Shown: positions 63,539 through 64,000 of the stretch, in pieces
Layout: each line of letters begins with the position of its first letter
Position numbering within the stretch: the stretch's first letter is position 1
DNA from: Castellaniella caeni NBRC 101664
GTDB taxonomy: Bacteria > Pseudomonadota > Gammaproteobacteria > Burkholderiales > Burkholderiaceae_B
Reading direction: 5' to 3'
DNA length: 64,000 bases
NCBI RefSeq assembly: GCF_001592225.1
Contig: NZ_BCWN01000015.1
Location: 23,556-87,555 of the forward strand
Program-made: the position numbers and the translations under genes
Notes under the pieces: model-generated
The model's input: only the letters and a program-made list of their open reading frames with translations
What the model was told of the DNA's origin: nothing
The model's database searches: none

Positions 63539-64000
63539 CCGGCATCTTCCGGCAGCTTGAAGGTGCCCACCAGCGCGGACAGCGCGCGCGCCTGCTCCTG
63601 CAGGCTGGCCGCGGCCGCGGCGGATTCCTCGACCAGGCTGGCGTTCTGGTGCGTCACGTCGTCCATCTGCGTGACCGCCGTGTTGATCTGTTCGATGCCG
63701 GTGGTCTGCTCGCGGTTGGCGGCGCTGATTTCGCCCATGATGTCGGTGACGCGGTGGATGCCGGCCAGGATATCCTGCGTGGCGGTGCTGGCGCTGCTGG
63801 CCTGTTCGTTGCCTTTGGCGGTTGCCTGTGCCGAAGCGTCGATCAGCGTGCGGATTTCCTTGGCGGAGGCCGCGCTGCGCTGCGCCAGGGCGCGCACCTC
63901 GCTGGCCACCACGGCAAAGCCGCGGCCCTGTTCACCGGCGCGGGCGGCCTCGACGGCGGCGTTCAGCGCGAGAATGTTGGTCTGGAAGGCGATGCTGTCG
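63493..64000 (-). CDS. Methyl-accepting chemotaxis protein, C-terminal part (truncated by window end)
   Basis: The C-terminal 169 residues of a chemoreceptor. The highly conserved hairpin tip ([42 protein letters not shown]) and the following long coiled coil with [33 protein letters not shown] are clear. It signals to CheA/CheW in the cytoplasm. The ligand domain lies outside. There is no NWETF-type CheR tether at the end. It is convergent with, and overlaps, rmuC. Confidence 0.93.
   Translation of the reverse strand, partial: DSIAFQTNILALNAAVEAARAGEQGRGFAVVASEVRALAQRSAASAKEIRTLIDASAQATAKGNEQASSASTATQDILAGIHRVTDIMGEISAANREQTTGIEQINTAVTQMDDVTHQNASLVEESAAAAASLQEQARALSALVGTFKLPEDAGQAAPAGVGTPLLLG

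Overview
The window is GC-rich DNA, densely packed with short Shine-Dalgarno-led operons. Its gene content points to a denitrifying, aromatic-degrading betaproteobacterium of the order Burkholderiales, probably Alcaligenaceae-like (Castellaniella/Achromobacter/Bordetella type). The signs are many Liv-type (branched-chain amino acid family) ABC transporters, a PaaN that is ALDH-only, a Tat-exported clade I NosZ, and a NosR/NosDFYL operon. The genus is an inference; no rRNA or tRNA gene was seen.

Region 1 (1-21.8 kb) looks like one aromatic catabolic locus. It holds the end of a LivF and a napG/napH pair. A MarR gene is divergent from an operon of iorA, iorB, a thiolase-fold protein without its nucleophilic cysteine, a DUF35-SDR fusion and a cyclase-family hydrolase. 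A complete Liv transporter (with a LivM-LivG fusion), an acyl-CoA ligase and a second MarR follow. Then comes a flavin-dependent oxygenase set (oxygenase, small protein, SDR, flavin reductase) in the style of the iac/iif/iad indole and indole-acetate clusters, and an aldehyde dehydrogenase. I infer a route for indole-3-acetate: oxidation to a dioxindole acid, CoA activation, retro-aldol release of acetyl-CoA to give isatin, hydrolysis to isatinate, and oxidative decarboxylation to 2-aminobenzoyl-CoA. A short motif shared by three promoters of this locus may be the MarR operator.

Region 2 (21.9-27.3 kb) is an aromatic amine dehydrogenase cluster: outer-membrane protein, aauB, aauE, aauD, aauA, a mono-haem cytochrome c and a FeaR-like AraC regulator. 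With the preceding aldehyde dehydrogenase it would turn tryptamine or phenylethylamine into indoleacetate or phenylacetate, the substrates of the loci on either side.

Region 3 (27.4-37.1 kb, minus strand) is a nitrous oxide reductase operon in the order HiPIP, apbE/nosX, nosR, nosZ, nosD, nosF, nosY, nosL. Its promoter region has two perfect FNR/Dnr-type boxes and five 21-bp tandem repeats.

Region 4 (37.2-50.8 kb) is for phenylacetate. A minus-strand operon (paaN, paaG, paaI, paaK, livK) diverges from a diiron oxygenase-reductase pair plus paaX. Next is a Liv transporter (livH, livM, livG) whose LivF carries an N-terminal hemerythrin-like domain. The usual paaABCDE epoxidase genes are not in the window.

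Region 5 (50.8-64 kb) is mostly housekeeping and sensory: a PAP2 phosphatase, an NCS2 nucleobase permease, a PAS-GGDEF protein, an FmdE-domain protein, acnA, an aldo/keto reductase, panB, a LysR regulator, rmuC and the C-terminal end of a chemotaxis receptor.
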